Below are positions 46,701 through 59,327 of a DNA stretch of 64,000 nt, in pieces (positions within the stretch are counted from its first letter, which is position 1; each line of letters opens with the position of its first letter). The stretch is from Dryococelus australis (lineage: Eukaryota > Arthropoda > Insecta > Phasmatodea > Phasmatidae). Below the pieces are notes generated by a model that was not told the DNA's origin, made no database searches, and saw only the letters and a list, made by a program, of their open reading frames with translations. The stretch is from the NCBI GenBank assembly GCA_029891345.1, contig CM057002.1, positions 14,398,295 to 14,462,294 of the forward strand, in the 5' to 3' direction. Both the position numbers and the translations under genes were made by a program.

Positions 46701-49138
46701 TGAGGGAAGAAATATGATTGCCTCCATACCCATGCTGTTCGTGAATCACAGTACCAGCATTAGTTCTCACTGGATGTTTGGGCAGGTATTGTAGGTGACG
46801 TGTTAATTGGCGCCCACATCCTGCCTGGGTATCTCAGTGAAGCCTCATACTGAGCTTTCTTGGATAATGGATGACCAGGGTTACTCGTAAATGTACCACT
46901 GCTGCTATGTCGTGAAATGTGGTACATGCATTACAGTACAAACGTAACCATATCTTTTTTTGTTTATTTCTTCTACATTTCCCTAATTCTCTGCAAATCG
47001 GGGCACTCACCTTCAATGCTGCCTATCACATATATACTCTGTAATTAGTTAGCCTATCTGTGCAAATTTAACACACAGCTTGTGGTGGAGTTTATTACCT
47101 GGTTTTCCATCATATCTCTCGTAATCACACTTGGTGGGTGGCTGTGTGATAAACGGAAAGTCGTCCTGCTGTTTGCTGCTTGGACTATGCATGTGTTCGT
47201 TGTTGCAGTGCGCGCTGCCTGGCGGGCTGCGTCCGTTGTCGGCTGTAGACTGAGCATAGGCATGCTGTTTACCCTTCTCCTCAACTACACTTTATCACAT
47301 AACCTATGTGTCATGGTACTGGCCTCATCACTTATGTCATCGATGCATTTGAATACTATTGGATGGAAACTACCCAGCGTTTCCAGCATGTTATTCAACA
47401 CCTGAGATGAAAGTGTCGGTTTTGAGCCATGCACAATATATGTATAATCGGGACTGCAGTGAACAGATGGACACTCTGTGTTTTATCATGGCGAGAACAT
47501 TGGGAGTTGTAGGTAAGGTCAAGGCATGCAGGGGTTTTTAGAGGAAACTGTTGGTGAGAGTCATAATCTAAGTATCAGTATCAAAAGTGTAACTGTAACT
47601 GTTTTGGATTGTAATTTGTCACATATTTGTGACATTTTTAAAGTTTTGTAAATTTTATTCAACAGGAAAATTGTAAATTTTTGTAGTAAGGAAATTTAAG
47701 TATCTGAAATAATATCTTGCTGTATAAAACATAAATTCTTGTAATCAAAGATTTTATTGAAGGCGAGAGAGAAAATAAATGTCTGAGAGGCCCTGGAAAT
47801 TGTAGAGAAGAAAATAAATTTGTTTTGATTCATTTCTGAGTGAAATCACCCATTTTATCTCATAAGGCAGCTGTGGTAATTAATACACTTCCTTATTCAA
47901 CTGCTACTCTTAGATAATCATGGATGGTAAAATTACATAGACAGGGTATCTGTTAGTGTATGCAGCAGTGAGTGGGGGTGTCCTTCGAGTATTCTGGGTG
48001 GATGCTTACAGGATATCCAGGCCCTAATTCATGTACAAATGTCGTGTACAAACACAAAATATTTGCTGTTTTCAGGCAACATTTTGAAATAAATATTATC
48101 TCTAACAGGTACGACTCATCGCATATATGGCAACCCAAACAAACACATACACACAACATACAATTGGTGTGATACATAAATTTCTCCACTGTATCGCCTG
48201 CAATTTTACCACGTTCTAAAATTGTCATTCTTATTTTTGAAATTACCACTTTCCTCAACAACTCCTCACAAAGATGTGAGAATTCCCATTTATGAAAAAT
48301 GGCTTAACAAATTACTACTCTCTGGTAGTTCTGTCTCCCTGGTATGTGAGGATGGGTCTTAGGGCACATTCACACATTAATACATGATGGGACACTGTTT
48401 AAATGCAACATGCGAGCTCTCCTGCTTGTCTGCCAATACAACTATTATAAATGACGCGGCTAGGATTTGAGGTTACTGTTTATGTACAGAAGTGTTTTGA
48501 GATGTTTGTATACTCCCTCTGACTAATTTTTAAAAGAGTTTGTTTAAATTCAAACAGGAAGAAATATTTAATTAATACAAAAGTGATTATATTTAGAAAA
48601 CAAAGTTATGAACTGACTTGATCATCATGGTTAACCATGTCGCTTTGACAGATGTTTTGGTGTATTGTAGGTCAGTGTTGAGTACACGAAGACGAATATC
48701 GCTCTGTTCTACCTTATCTTCAGTCTGTGGAAGCTGTTGTGCAACACAAACTCTTTCCATACGTGTATCATGTTAAAAAAAAAAACCTCTCACTTGTGGC
48801 AGTTATTCATTCTCGCCAGCTGCGACATTGTGTGCCACGCTTAAAAAACTGTAAACCTTGACATGCATTTCTTCCATCTCCAGCATCCCTACGTCCAGAC
48901 GTGTATCAGAATATCGCTCGTCGTACTTTCACCATTAATACCAATGGTAGTCTGCTTTGTGATTGCGTTGAAACAAGTTAGTGGTGTGTCAACTCAACAA
49001 TATCCAGCATCGGTATAATTTATCAGCTCATACTGCTCCATCATACTGTTTGTCAAAGTTAATTAATTTTATCTATTATTTGCATAGTGTTTAAAGTAGG
49101 TGAAGCAAAGAAAGGATGGGACAGCAGCAGAATGCAAT
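43720..49138. other. No gene recognised
   Basis: Contains a block at 44,130-44,260 where CCGAAGATTGC recurs at about 44,180 and 44,210, a GC-rich patch at 46,330-46,580, and a plus-strand open frame at 47,082-47,405 that is hydrophobic but lies opposite an equally open minus frame. Possible decayed transposase DNA at 46.7-47.4 kb, but I cannot name a family. The Gly/Ser-rich strings are not domain-like. Confidence 0.35.
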
Positions 49139-49309
49139 GGCAAAGTTCCCAGTGGAACCAGCGCTGGCCTCTCCATCCTCTGCTCTAGGTGGCCGATACC
49201 TATTAAAAGGTCATACCTAGAGCACTACTTTCTAGCCATTATACTTACCCCCGCAAAGCAAAAGCTGAATCAGCTCTTTGATATTCAGGGTCCATCGGGA
49301 ACTTTGCAA
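49139..49309. mobile_element. Short MITE with GCAAAGTTCCC ends
   Basis: Left GGCAAAGTTCCCAGTGGAAC, inverted right TGCAAAGTTCCCGATGGACC, about 170 bp, with an inner inverted pair TGCTCTAGGT … ACCTAGAGCA. Likely folds into a long hairpin. Target duplication not clear. Confidence 0.6.
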
Positions 49310-50868
49310 TTTTGAAACCGTCATGCTGTCCGAAAAGTAAAAAAAGAAAACGACGCTTATCTACTCACACATATAACTAACTGTGAGTCCGTGCTTTATC
49401 CTTCTTTCACTATAAAATTTAAGCATAATTGTACCCCATTAACTGCAATTTGCGGCCCAGTGCTCTCGACAGTGCATGGACTTAGTTTTGGGGAATGCCC
49501 GGTAATCAGAATCATTCCCCACCGCCTCGCCCCCGAGCACAAAGGGCTTAGTCACACCACACTGCTGTCTTGTGGTACGATTCACATTCAAACGCACACT
49601 CATTAAGTTCATTCTCCTGGTGACTTCAGTGAGGTCCAGTTCATCACACCATGGTTTTCCATTTCCGATTCAAATTGCGGTCCCATCTGCCAAGGTCTTC
49701 GCCGGGTTTTCCTGGACAAGACCTTGTCCTATCCAAGAGGGCGAGCCATGATCGGGTTCGTCGTATTAGGTGTTTGTGGGAGAGGGGAAGGAGGATGTGG
49801 ATCATTCTCTGGTGGAACTCTTCCCTTTTCTGGCTCTTTCATTCCTTCGGTCAAGTGATGCCGGGAGGGGGAGGGGGCTGTGGTCAGAATGCAATGGCAC
49901 AGAGAAACAGTAACCCTTACAGTACAAGAGAATTCCACTTCCAAATGGAAAAATGGTCGAATATTTATTTGAATTATTTCTCGTTTAAGTTCACAGACTT
50001 ACTTTTATTATTTTCACCTTTATTTTTGTGCATAAACATCTAATTAGCGTTGAAAATGTTTATGTGTATTGTTACGCTTGGTTGTAACAAGCATCATTAT
50101 ACAGAATTTATTCAACTCTTACTGTTATTGGTTATGTTTATTTCGACTGCGTCATGACCTTAAGTAACGAACATGAGTGCAATTTTCAAAAGTATTCTAT
50201 GCTAGTTTCGTTTGTGAATCTTCCTTCGGTTAGTCTCTGGGCGTACATACGGGAACGTTTTAAAACAATTAATAAATGAACAACTCGGTTATAAAAAGTT
50301 TTTTTATATTTCAAACTAATTCAGTACGTACATAACAGCAACTGAGCTTGCATATTGCACCGTGCGCACATGTTATATGTAATGTGTTTAAAATCCTTAA
50401 ATGTAGCAATCTGTGACGTCTTTCTATTTACAGTTACATTCATGTTTACTATATCTAATTATTTCATGATATTTTAAGGTACCGCAATTATGTAATACCT
50501 GAAATATTGTGTACACAATGCCATCGTAACTGTTACAGTAAAGTACTTCATGGTTTGACAAAAATACTTAACTCAGTTCATAAAATATAATCATTGTATT
50601 TGACGAGCTTTGCTTATTAAATTCTTGAATTAACTAAATAAAACGTAATATACAAAGCCTTAATGTAGCTTTCACATAGAGAAAATATTTAAGTTATTAA
50701 AACTAATATTGGAGACTATAGAATAGTTTCGAAATTGCCGTAGTAGTTTCAAACTGTTTTTGTTGTTATAACTCGCACATATGACTAAAATGATAGGTGA
50801 AGCCACTATAACACAATAAAAATAAACGCTGAGTTCTTTTTCTTCGGCCAAAACCCAGATCTACGCGA
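49310..50868. other. No gene recognised
   Basis: 49.6-49.9 kb is GC-rich with a 130-codon plus frame of low-complexity Arg/Trp/Gly content; the rest is strongly AT-rich. No domain or splice evidence. Confidence 0.35.
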
Positions 50869-51143
50869 TCACAAATCAGTCAATTGGAACAAGCTTCCGC
50901 AGTAAACAAATCCATATGCTCTTTGGAATGTGGCGCTATTTGTGGGCGAAGGATGAAGTATCAGGGCCTCAGCTGCATGGCGATGGTGTGTTTTCCCATC
51001 TCCCAGAGCACTGTTGCCAACCTGCCGATAGTGGCCGTCGGCAGTTGTGACCACAACCTGAGCATGCATAGTGCCTCCTGGAACAGAACATGCCCACTCA
51101 GTGACACGTTGGGCTCCATACAACTCCCAGAAAGGGGTTAAAG
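50869..51143 (-). CDS. Possible terminal exon, dsRNA-binding-like
   Basis: After a candidate acceptor …ATTAAACCTAG, a minus frame reads LTPFWELYGAQRVTEWACSV, then MHAQVVVTTADGHYRQVGNS and KTHHRHAAEALI, and stops at TGA (about 50,869). The order (x-P-x-x-x-L-Y, an exposed V-x-V beta strand with D-G, G-x-S, basic stretch, A-A-x-A-L) resembles a dsRNA-binding domain, but the basic stretch is His-rich and three residues short. No partner exon found. It could be a real last exon, a pseudogene or chance; the function is not claimed. Confidence 0.3.
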
Positions 51144-52529
51144 CTAGGTTTAATATTTTTAAAAATGCATTAAGAATTACGCAGCAACCCTGGTTCTCAC
51201 ACACCGAATTAACTACGTCTTCTGGATAAACGATTCACAATTCCCCTTATAATTCTTAAGTCCTGCCAATGTAAATATACGACATGCCTGTCCTGTTTAC
51301 TTTTGTCCCTAACCCGACCTCGTGTAACACAACCACATTTAAGCGTATCATACTTCAAAGCAGATTTATTTTTCTAGTAGAGAAGCTTATTTTTATGAAC
51401 GAACATAGTTATAAACATGTGCATACACGCCCATTTTAATATTTTTATAATTAAATTACTGTAAATAATGTAGCTTCCCCCCAACAGGACCGACTGCCCT
51501 TTTATGATTGGTTGCCGACACACAAGGTTTACTTAATGTATAAAATAAAACTATTTATTGTAATGCTTCAGGAAATACGAACACTGGACACGATCTGCCA
51601 AGTCCCATCGGAAACCAACACATAAGATGACACATTTTCATTTCTTTTGTGCACATCATAACGCATAATTTAACGCTTGAGACAACACAAAACTTAAGCA
51701 GTGTGCATAAACATCACAAAAATTTAGTAGGCCTATACACGACAGCTATTTATGTATATACTTGCCTGCTGCTAAAAAACGACTGTGAAAACAAAAATGC
51801 ATCAATTAAAAATAAACACATATTCCCATTTTAATTTCAACAACATGCTTTAGGGATGCGGATTTATTGCAGACTTAATTTTTTATATGTTACTGCCCAC
51901 CGCCAAACCTTACTGGTAACATCACTGTTTACTCCATGTCGACATAAGCACAAATTCAGAGTGCCAGTAAAGGCGCCTTACAGTACGTGTATATTGTCAG
52001 CCGATACCCCAAGTTCGGAAATCCAACTTTTCAAACTAAAAGGTGAAGTGTTTATACCGTCACACGAAACTCCGTTTTGGAAACTTGTGTTTCGTGTGTT
52101 ATTTCATGCCGGAAATCACTAGTCTCAAAATAATTAAAACAAAAGTAAATTCTTTCTGTTATGCTGATACGAAGAAGGAATACATTTTATAGAAAATCAT
52201 AAATCTAACAAAATAGTCACTTAAAGTTTCATATATTGCTTTATAAAACGTAATTAAAATATGGTTTTTCGTAACATGTTTAAGGTGCAACACATTTATT
52301 TTGTACTAGTTTATTTCCTACTTACACCAAAATTATATAATCAATCTTAATTTGGAAACATTATTTTCAACCAATTAAACATCGTGCCTTACACTTCATC
52401 ATGGCCTAGTTGTACATTTCATACCATATCTACAAACGAAACTGGATTTTCGTTGTTTATTCCGCACACTAAACCTAACATTCGACGCGAAATTGAATTA
52501 CAAACCTCACTTTCATGGCGTTTAAGCTT
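51144..52529. other. AT-rich, no gene recognised
   Basis: AT-rich throughout. Small open frames at 51,649-51,834 and 51,856-52,122 (plus) have no domain support. Confidence 0.4.
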
Positions 52530-53085
52530 CTTGCACAATAGAAAACTTTAACATTTAACTTCACATTTCCTTTACTTTGACAAAACCACCAACACACAAT
52601 GCAATTGTAAAGTCAGAGTTGAAAATGTGTATCTTACTATGTAAATCATTATCATATTATACAGGGATGCCTTTTACATACCTTTTTTTTTTAATAGGCT
52701 TAAAATTTGTGTTAAAAGTTTATTTGAAAACAAAAACTCACTTGATTACTTTATACAAAAATGCAAAATTATATATTCCCTCTTCACATTATATTAATTT
52801 GCTATAATTATATTTAATTTATGACAAACTCTGTTTAATTTACCGAGATTAAAATCGCCTTACAATAAAATAACACATTTTCCACATAACCTCTGTTAGA
52901 TTCTCGGCAAAATGGCTGCTTGACTTTGACTTTAAATTTCAACTTTTCGAAATCGTAAAGTCAAGAGAGCTTGACTTTACCTGTGACAGTTCCATTGTGT
53001 CAAGCTCCATAAGAAACAACGTGTTGGAAAGCAAACGCAGAGTCAAATGGCAAAGTCAAATGTTAAAGTTTTCAAATATGTTAGG
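52530..53085. mobile_element. MITE family 2, copy A (AAAACTTTAACATTTGACTTT ends)
   Basis: Left CTTGCACAATAGAAAACTTT, inverted right end ATTTGAAAACTTTAACATTT; GACTTTAC-type motifs recur inside. An inverted copy lies at 59,676-60,243. About 555 bp, AT-rich interior, no transposase. Confidence 0.75.
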
Positions 53086-53283
53086 GCCTTTACACCGCAC
53101 ATAAACTCTGCTTTCCGAAACTCAAGATATGAGAACTCTGGTTTCAGGTGTCGGTATAGAAGCACTGTTAACAGTAGCGTGTGTCCAGTCTCGTGCAGTA
53201 TTAGCATAGTCCGAGGAAGTGTTGCCGTGCATCCCAGGGCCTAGTTACATTGAGTAGAGGCCAGGGCCTAGTTACACTGAGTA

Positions 53284-54374
53284 GAGGCTGTTCACGGTAA
53301 AGTGAGCACTTTTGAAATCAGCCTCTGACAAAAACTACTGCCCTTACCTGCGTAGATATATTTTAACGATCACACTGAGTGTCACGCCCACAATAAAGTT
53401 GGCGACGCCGGAGAGAAAGTAGATCCATGTGTTAACGTTAAATTATAAGTGAAAAGTAAACATTTGTAGATACTGAGATATTTTATTTTATTTTACTTTT
53501 TTACGTGAATAAGTCTTTAAATTTGCAACCATAGTGGGAGGCAATCCAGAAAATCCGATAACAAAATCGGCGGATACTGTTTGACATTGCAGCTCCGAAT
53601 CTATCTTCTGCATTCAAAATTCAATTACACAACTCGATTGACAAAGGATCAAAGAATATGTTACGTTGAGTGAGGACTGCGAAGCATCGCGCGCAGTGGG
53701 AAAGAAAAAAAAGGGGGGGGGGGAGGGCGCACCGCAATTTGGAGTTCGTTTCGCCGCGTCTCATAACTTCCGCGTTGTATAACTTTTGACTAGGAGAAGC
53801 TACGACAGTTGTTTAGGTTTCAATCGACAGCTCTCGTCAAGATCGATCGATTGCGTGTATAAACAACATTTTTGTGGCGTTGTTATGGAGAAATTGTGTG
53901 CGTTTAGTGAAAAAAAATAATAATAATAAATAAATAAAACTTAACATAATTTCAGCTTATATTCGTCAAAAAGCCAAGTCGAAATACAGAAATCGTAAAC
54001 GGTTGGAAAGAGCATCTCAAAATCAATCCAGTGATACCCATAAAACCCCATATTATCGAATGAAGCGGTGCCGGGAACGTAAAATAAACATCAAGGCGTC
54101 CGAGCGCGTCAACGTAGACGTATTCACGCAAAACAAATGGCCGTGTCCCCAACACAGCCAAATCCAAATTTTTATTCATAGTGTAACAACAAAGACATAT
54201 CTAAAATATTTAATTTTCTAGAAATTTTACAATTGCCCCTGGCCGACACACGAATAAAGTAATCGGTCTCGTTGGAACGTTAGTTGTACATATAGCGGAA
54301 GAATACACATTGTGCATACAATTAGATCTTAAGCAGGACTTTCAAAACTGCTCATTTTACCATGAACAGCCTAA
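53284..54374. mobile_element. MITE family 1, copy 1, split by an inserted block
   Basis: Left GGCTGTTCACGGTAAAGTGA, right …CTCATTTTACCATGAACAGC. The matching internal sequence of copies 2, 3 and 5 is interrupted at about 53,500 by a ~660-bp block (53,503-54,160) and resumes at about 54,220 (CCGACACACGAATAAAGTAA). The block therefore came later. Confidence 0.75.
53503..54160 (+). repeat. Duplicated ~650-bp block R, copy 1
   Basis: Same-strand match to 58,655-59,260, sharing CACTCGATTGACAAAGGATC, TTCGCCGCGTC, CATAACTTCCGCGT, AGCGGTGCCGGGAACGTAAA and a terminal GTCAACGTAGACGTATTCAC … GTGTCCCCAACACAGCCA. It contains an extra GC-rich/poly-G stretch (about 53,680-53,735). No conserved frame: the plus frame at 54,003-54,221 is broken in copy 2. 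Confidence 0.8.
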
Positions 54375-54587
54375 ATTTGCCTGTAATAACTGATAAGCAA
54401 AGTGGTGCAATGTTCACATTTTAAAACAAATAGATATATTATGTCTCTGCTTGGGATTAAGTGTCGGGAGATTGTTCAGTTTCCAAGATTTTTTAAGTAT
54501 TAAAAAATACAAATGAAGCAATAACTGTTTTTAAGCTACTTATTACCAAACATATAGTGCGAATTATTTACACACAATGATAGGTAA

Positions 54588-55010
54588 AGGCTGTTCGCGA
54601 TCAAGTGAGCACTTTCGAAATCAACCTTACAAAAAAGTCACTGTTCACAAATTCATATATCTTAATGGGCGTACTGAGGGACATGAGCCCAGTAAAGTTG
54701 GTAACGATGGCTGGAAAGTAGTTCCATATATTAACGTCGAATTAAAAGTGTTAGGTAACCATTTGTAATAACTTAAATTAGTTCTTTCGCTTTCAGTTTT
54801 TTCTAATTCATCGATGTATGAAAATGACCAGATTTGTAAAATATTTTGTTTATTTTAATGATTTCACACTTTCGCTTGACCAGCGCACGAATAAAGTGAT
54901 GAGTATCATGCCAATGTTAATTTGACATAAGGCGGAAAAATACACATCGTGCATACAAGTAGATATTAAGCAGGGCTTCCAGAAGTGCTCATTTGACCGT
55001 GAACAGCCTA
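54588..55010. mobile_element. MITE family 1, copy 2
   Basis: GGCTGTTCGCGATCAAGTGA … inverted GGCTGTTCACGGTCAAATGA; about 425 bp. Shares AAAGTTGGTAACGATG, AACGTCGAATTAAAAGTGTT, GCACGAATAAAGTGATGAG and ACAAGTAGATATTAAGCAGG with copies 3 and 5. Confidence 0.8.
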
Positions 55011-55268
55011 TAATAAGTTAGAACTGGCGGTAAATGCGACGCATGAAGTTGAAACGTGGCAGCACAATTATTGTCTCCATCTGCAAACACGATTAGCGGC
55101 GGGCGGCTTATCGCGAAGGATTACCGCCGAAGTTAGCATCAATTAGCACGTGGCAAATCAGCACGGTTATCCTCATCGCCACAGAAACGCTCATTTCGCA
55201 TTGTTAATGACGATGTTAATTTGGTACAGCACTCACACCCGCTACGCACATGAACCAACAGGTCTGGT

Positions 55269-55697
55269 AAAGGCTGTTCACGATAAAGTGAGCACTTTTG
55301 AAATCAACCTTAGAAAAAGTCACTGTCCCTACCTGCATAATATTTTAACGGGTGCAATAAGTGACACGTGCCCAGTAAAGTTGGTAACGATGCAGGGGAA
55401 CGTAGTTCCATTTTCTTAACGTCAAATAAAAAGTGTTAGATAACCATTTTTGATAACTTAAACTATTTCTCTCGGTTACTGTTTTTTTTTTTTTACAAAC
55501 GGAAGTGTGAAAACGAGCAGATTTGTACAGTATTTACTTTTATAATAATTTCACAGTTTCACCTGACTGACGCATGAATAAAGTGACGAGGCCCGTGATA
55601 ATGTTATTTTTACAAAAGGCGGAAGAACACACAACGTGTATACAAGTAGATCTTAAGCAGGACTTTCAAACGTGCTCATTTTACCGTGAACAGCCTA
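55269..55697. mobile_element. MITE family 1, copy 3
   Basis: Left AGGCTGTTCACGATAAAGTG, inverted right AGGCTGTTCACGGTAAAATG; about 430 bp, same interior order as copies 2 and 5, with CATGAATAAAGTGACGAG near its right third. Confidence 0.82.
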
Positions 55698-56330
55698 TAC
55701 AAGGTATAATTGCTTGCCCAAGAAGACTAGATGCAAAATGTTTTAATATTGACAATCAATGCAGAACGATTATTTCAACTGAATAACTTGGTTGACGCTA
55801 GTATTTTGTCGCCACCAAAAAAAGTCATACTTGAATGACTTTTATACAAATTTGGCATAACAGTTATTAGTATTAATCTTTATTGTGTTTTGTTCAACCT
55901 ACATATTTTGGCTCTATTAAGAAATTGTCTTGCACGCCCGTGCTGCTAATTATTCCTCTTAAAGTCTGGTGTAGATTTTAAGTAGTTCTTCGCAATAGTT
56001 TGATGTGAACAGGATTAGGTTTCCCCCCCCCCCCCCCTTTTATAAAACATATTTTTTTTTTTAGTTAGACAGCAAGCAGTACATCAGTATTCAAGCAGCA
56101 GGTTTTCTACGGGTAACATAGAATAAAAAAGTCAGCAATATTAAAAATACGTCGTGACGTCATATAGGCGGGTCCAAAAATAGCTTTATTCCTGCGCCCC
56201 AAAATGAAGGTGGTTTCCAATCTTCGCCTGCTGTACAGGCAGTTTGTAATTCATGTTGGAGTATCAGGTAATTAGAATGGCTGACTTGTTCCAACAACAA
56301 TAACAATTTTTTGAGCTGTATAATAAAATA

Positions 56331-56563
56331 TAGGCCGTTCACGGTAAAGTGAGCACTTTTTTAAGCTGTTCCATCAGACATAATAACCAATAATAAATTT
56401 AATTGTGGCCTCGGACTTTTGATGTTGGTTGTGGTTATGTATTCACTGTGTTTATTACTCACATGGTAGGGTTTACATTAACAAGTGGTGGAAGGATATA
56501 AATTGGTTGAAAGCAATAATTAACTAGGGCTTCAAAAGTGCTCACTTTAGCGTGAACGGCCTA
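56331..56563. mobile_element. MITE family 1, short subtype, copy 4
   Basis: TAGGCCGTTCACGGTAAAGT … inverted TAGGCCGTTCACGCTAAAGT; about 233 bp. Interior GTTTATTACTCACATGG … GGTTGAAAGCAATAATTAAC shared in outline with copy 6 (GTTTATTAGTTAGATGA … ), not with the ~430-bp subtype. Confidence 0.82.
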
Positions 56564-56715
56564 TATTAATTTTGTTTAGGCATTCATGCCAGAAAAAAAA
56601 TATATATATATAATTTGTTTCAATTTGTTTTATTTATATTTAAACTTTTTTACACTTTTTGCAAATTACTGTTTCATATAAAACCGAAAAAAGATGTAAT
56701 ATTCTAAAAACGTAG

Positions 56716-56985
56716 GACGCTGCGTTGGGGTAGTTGAGAGAATACGCACCTCTCTCCTAGAGGAACCGGGTTCGATTCCCAGCGTAGTCGCTCCCGGATT
56801 TTCGCAAATGGGGATCGTGCCAGACGATGCCACTGGTCGGCGGCCCCTTCTCGGGTATCTCCCGCTGCCCCGCCCTTGCATTTCGGCGCCGCTCCACACT
56901 CGCCTCACTTCACCTTCATCGGCTCTCAAGACCTCGTTGATACGAACCGCCGGAAATTTCTCCACCCCTCTTTCCAGTTTAAAGA
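56716..56985 (+). mobile_element. tRNA-headed SINE
   Basis: GACGCTGCGTTGGGGTAGTT (A-box-like TAGTTGAGAGA), then a perfect B-box GGTTCGATTCC, with ACGCTG/CAGCGT able to pair as an acceptor-like stem. GC-rich non-tRNA body (…GGGGATCGTGCCAGACGATG…) to about 56,985. The minus-strand open frame across it is not a gene. This is an internal RNA polymerase III promoter at the head of a SINE; the parent tRNA is not resolved. Confidence 0.75.
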
Positions 56986-57221
56986 TGTAGACAAGTTTTG
57001 CATCCTGAACACCTTAACGCTGTTAGCTTAGGATGTATTTTTTCATATTACATTTATTTTTATCATAATTTTAATGCAATAATAAGGAAATTTTTATACA
57101 AATATATTAGACAATAAAATTTTAATACGAAATAGGCCTATTTGAGTTAAGCTGGGTTTCAAAATAAAAAAAGCTAAGCGTTGAATGATGCGTTATTTCG
57201 TGTGCAGAAGAACTGATAAAC

Positions 57222-57252
57222 GCCGTTCACGGTACAGATAACACTTTTTAAG
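57222..57252 (+). repeat. MITE family 1 terminal fragment
   Basis: CGCCGTTCACGGTACAGATA ACACTTTTTAAGG without a right end; a truncated arm between copies 4 and 5. Confidence 0.55.
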
Positions 57253-57366
57253 GCCCTCGCAACAGGAATATCAGGGTAGTCGCAAGTAGGCTAGGGTGCA
57301 GCATTTATGACGTTCAAGATGTGTTGAGCGCATTGTACGTACTTCACCTGAAGTGTGTTTTCTTTT

Positions 57367-57800
57367 AGTACATTGGTAAAAGCTGTACACGATAAAGTGA
57401 GCACTTTTGAAATCAACCTTAGAAAAAGTCACTGCCCCGACCTGCATATATTTTAATGGGCGCAATGAGTGACATGTGTCAATTTATGTTGGTAACGATG
57501 GAGCGGAAAATAGTTCAATATATTAACGTCGAAAAAAGTGTTGGGTAATCATTTGTGCCAACTTAAATTATTTTTCTCGCTTTCTTTATTTTTGATGCAT
57601 CGAAGAGTAAAAAATTAGCAGATTTCTACAATATTTACTTTTCTAATAATTTCACAGTTTTACTTGGCCAACGTACGACTAAAGTGATGAGGTCCATGGC
57701 AATCAAAATTTTTTTCATAAGGCGAAAGAAGAGACAGCGTGTATACAAGTAGATCTTAAGCAGGAGTTTAAACGTGTTCATTTTACCGTGGACAGCCTAT
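57367..57800. mobile_element. MITE family 1, copy 5
   Basis: Left AAGCTGTACACGATAAAGTG, inverted right AGGCTGTCCACGGTAAAATG; about 430 bp, same interior as copies 2 and 3 but more diverged in the left end. Confidence 0.78.
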
Positions 57801-58581
57801 ATCATGGGGACACGGTCAACGGCTTCGTAAAAAAAAAAACCGATTTCAAACACTGTACAACACATTTCCCTCTGCCACACTGTCAAATTCTTCCCATCAA
57901 CTATATTTGACAAAATTTGAAGAGAAAATACAGTCATCAAAATTTCCTTCCGACAAATTGTATGAAATATTCTTGAATGTGTTTGAAAACGTATCACACT
58001 GTCAAATTTATTTACTGAGAGAATACAATTTGAATCATTATTTAGAAATTGTTTTCATAATGAGATATTGCTGTTGTTTTACAATGCATCCAATTACAGG
58101 AAGAAATATAAGGAATGTCGTATTTTATATTAGTTTCTTTAGCAAATTCAAATTTTATTTATCAGTGACATTTCCTGAACAATGAAATTTAATGCTTTTG
58201 AGTTCGTAATGCTATGTGCGGTATCAACTTAAAATGGCATTAATGCCCATACAGCTTCTACATACATTAATTATCTCCATAACTTACTTCGTTTACAGCA
58301 ATTGTTCGTAATTTTTAAGTTTCTCGTCGTCCATTATTGTCGTGCGCGATTCTGATTGGCTGAGGCCGTCAAACATCGAAGACATTTTAGAACCGGTCCA
58401 ATCTTCAAATATTTGATGGAAACTGAAGTCATCAAACTTTCTCAGACAAATATGGTGTCGTTTATGACGTTTCGATTACGTCATAACTGCCCAACTGTAT
58501 TTTAACTAACCTATTGGAAGCAGTTCGATTGAAAAATTTTACAGTGTGACAGGAGGTTTTGGCAGGCGGCGCCCTTAACGA

Positions 58582-58582
<1 letters not shown>

Positions 58583-58652
<70 letters not shown>
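58583..58652. repeat. (AT)n microsatellite
   Basis: About 70 bp of nearly pure AT, abutting block R copy 2. Its minus frame gives a Tyr-Ile run. Confidence 0.95.
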
Positions 58653-58654
<2 letters not shown>

Positions 58655-59260
58655 GACGTGAACACGTCTTTAAATATGAAACCATAGAGGGAGGCAATCC
58701 AAAAAATCTGATGATAACAAAATCGGGGGACACAGTTTGGCATTGCAGCTCCGAGTCTATCGTCTACATTCCAAATTCAATTACACCACTCGATTGACAA
58801 AGGATCAAAGAATATGTTACGTTTAGTGAAAGGGGAGCCGCAATTTTCAGCTCGTTTCGCCGCGTCGCATAACTTCCGCGTAGTATAACTGATGACTAGG
58901 AAAAGCTACGACGCTCGTTTAGGTTTCAAGTGACAGTTCTCGTCAGTATCAATCGATTGCGTGTACAAAAAAAAAAACATTTTTGTGGCGTGGTTATGGT
59001 GAAATTGTATGCGTTTAACGAAAAAAAAATAAAGAAAACTTAACACAATTTCGCCTACACTCGTCAAAAAGACAAGTCGAAATACATGAATCGTATAGGG
59101 TTGGAAAGAGCATCTCAAAGGCAATCCCGCGTGTTACACATAAAACCCCATATGATCGAGTGAAGCGGTGCCGGGAACGTAAAATAAACACCAAGGCGCC
59201 CGAGCGCGTCAACGTAGACGTATTCACGCAAAACAAACGGCCGTGTCCCCAACACAGCCA
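58655..59260 (+). repeat. Duplicated ~650-bp block R, copy 2
   Basis: Partner of 53,503-54,160, same strand, about 5.1 kb away. Lacks the GC-rich/poly-G stretch of copy 1. Both copies have AT-rich or TA-repeat DNA at the left edge and end at the same AACACAGCCA. It stops about 70 bp before the death-domain exon (3' side of that exon). Confidence 0.8.
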
Positions 59261-59327
59261 CGCCCCGTTATTATTATTGTTTGTTGTAGTAAAGCCGGCA
59301 GGTTGAGCAGGAGTGGCTAGTTCTCAC

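Noticed and set aside
47082-47405. Hydrophobic plus frame suggestive of a membrane protein
   Set aside because: The opposite strand is equally open, and there is no splice, start-context or family support.
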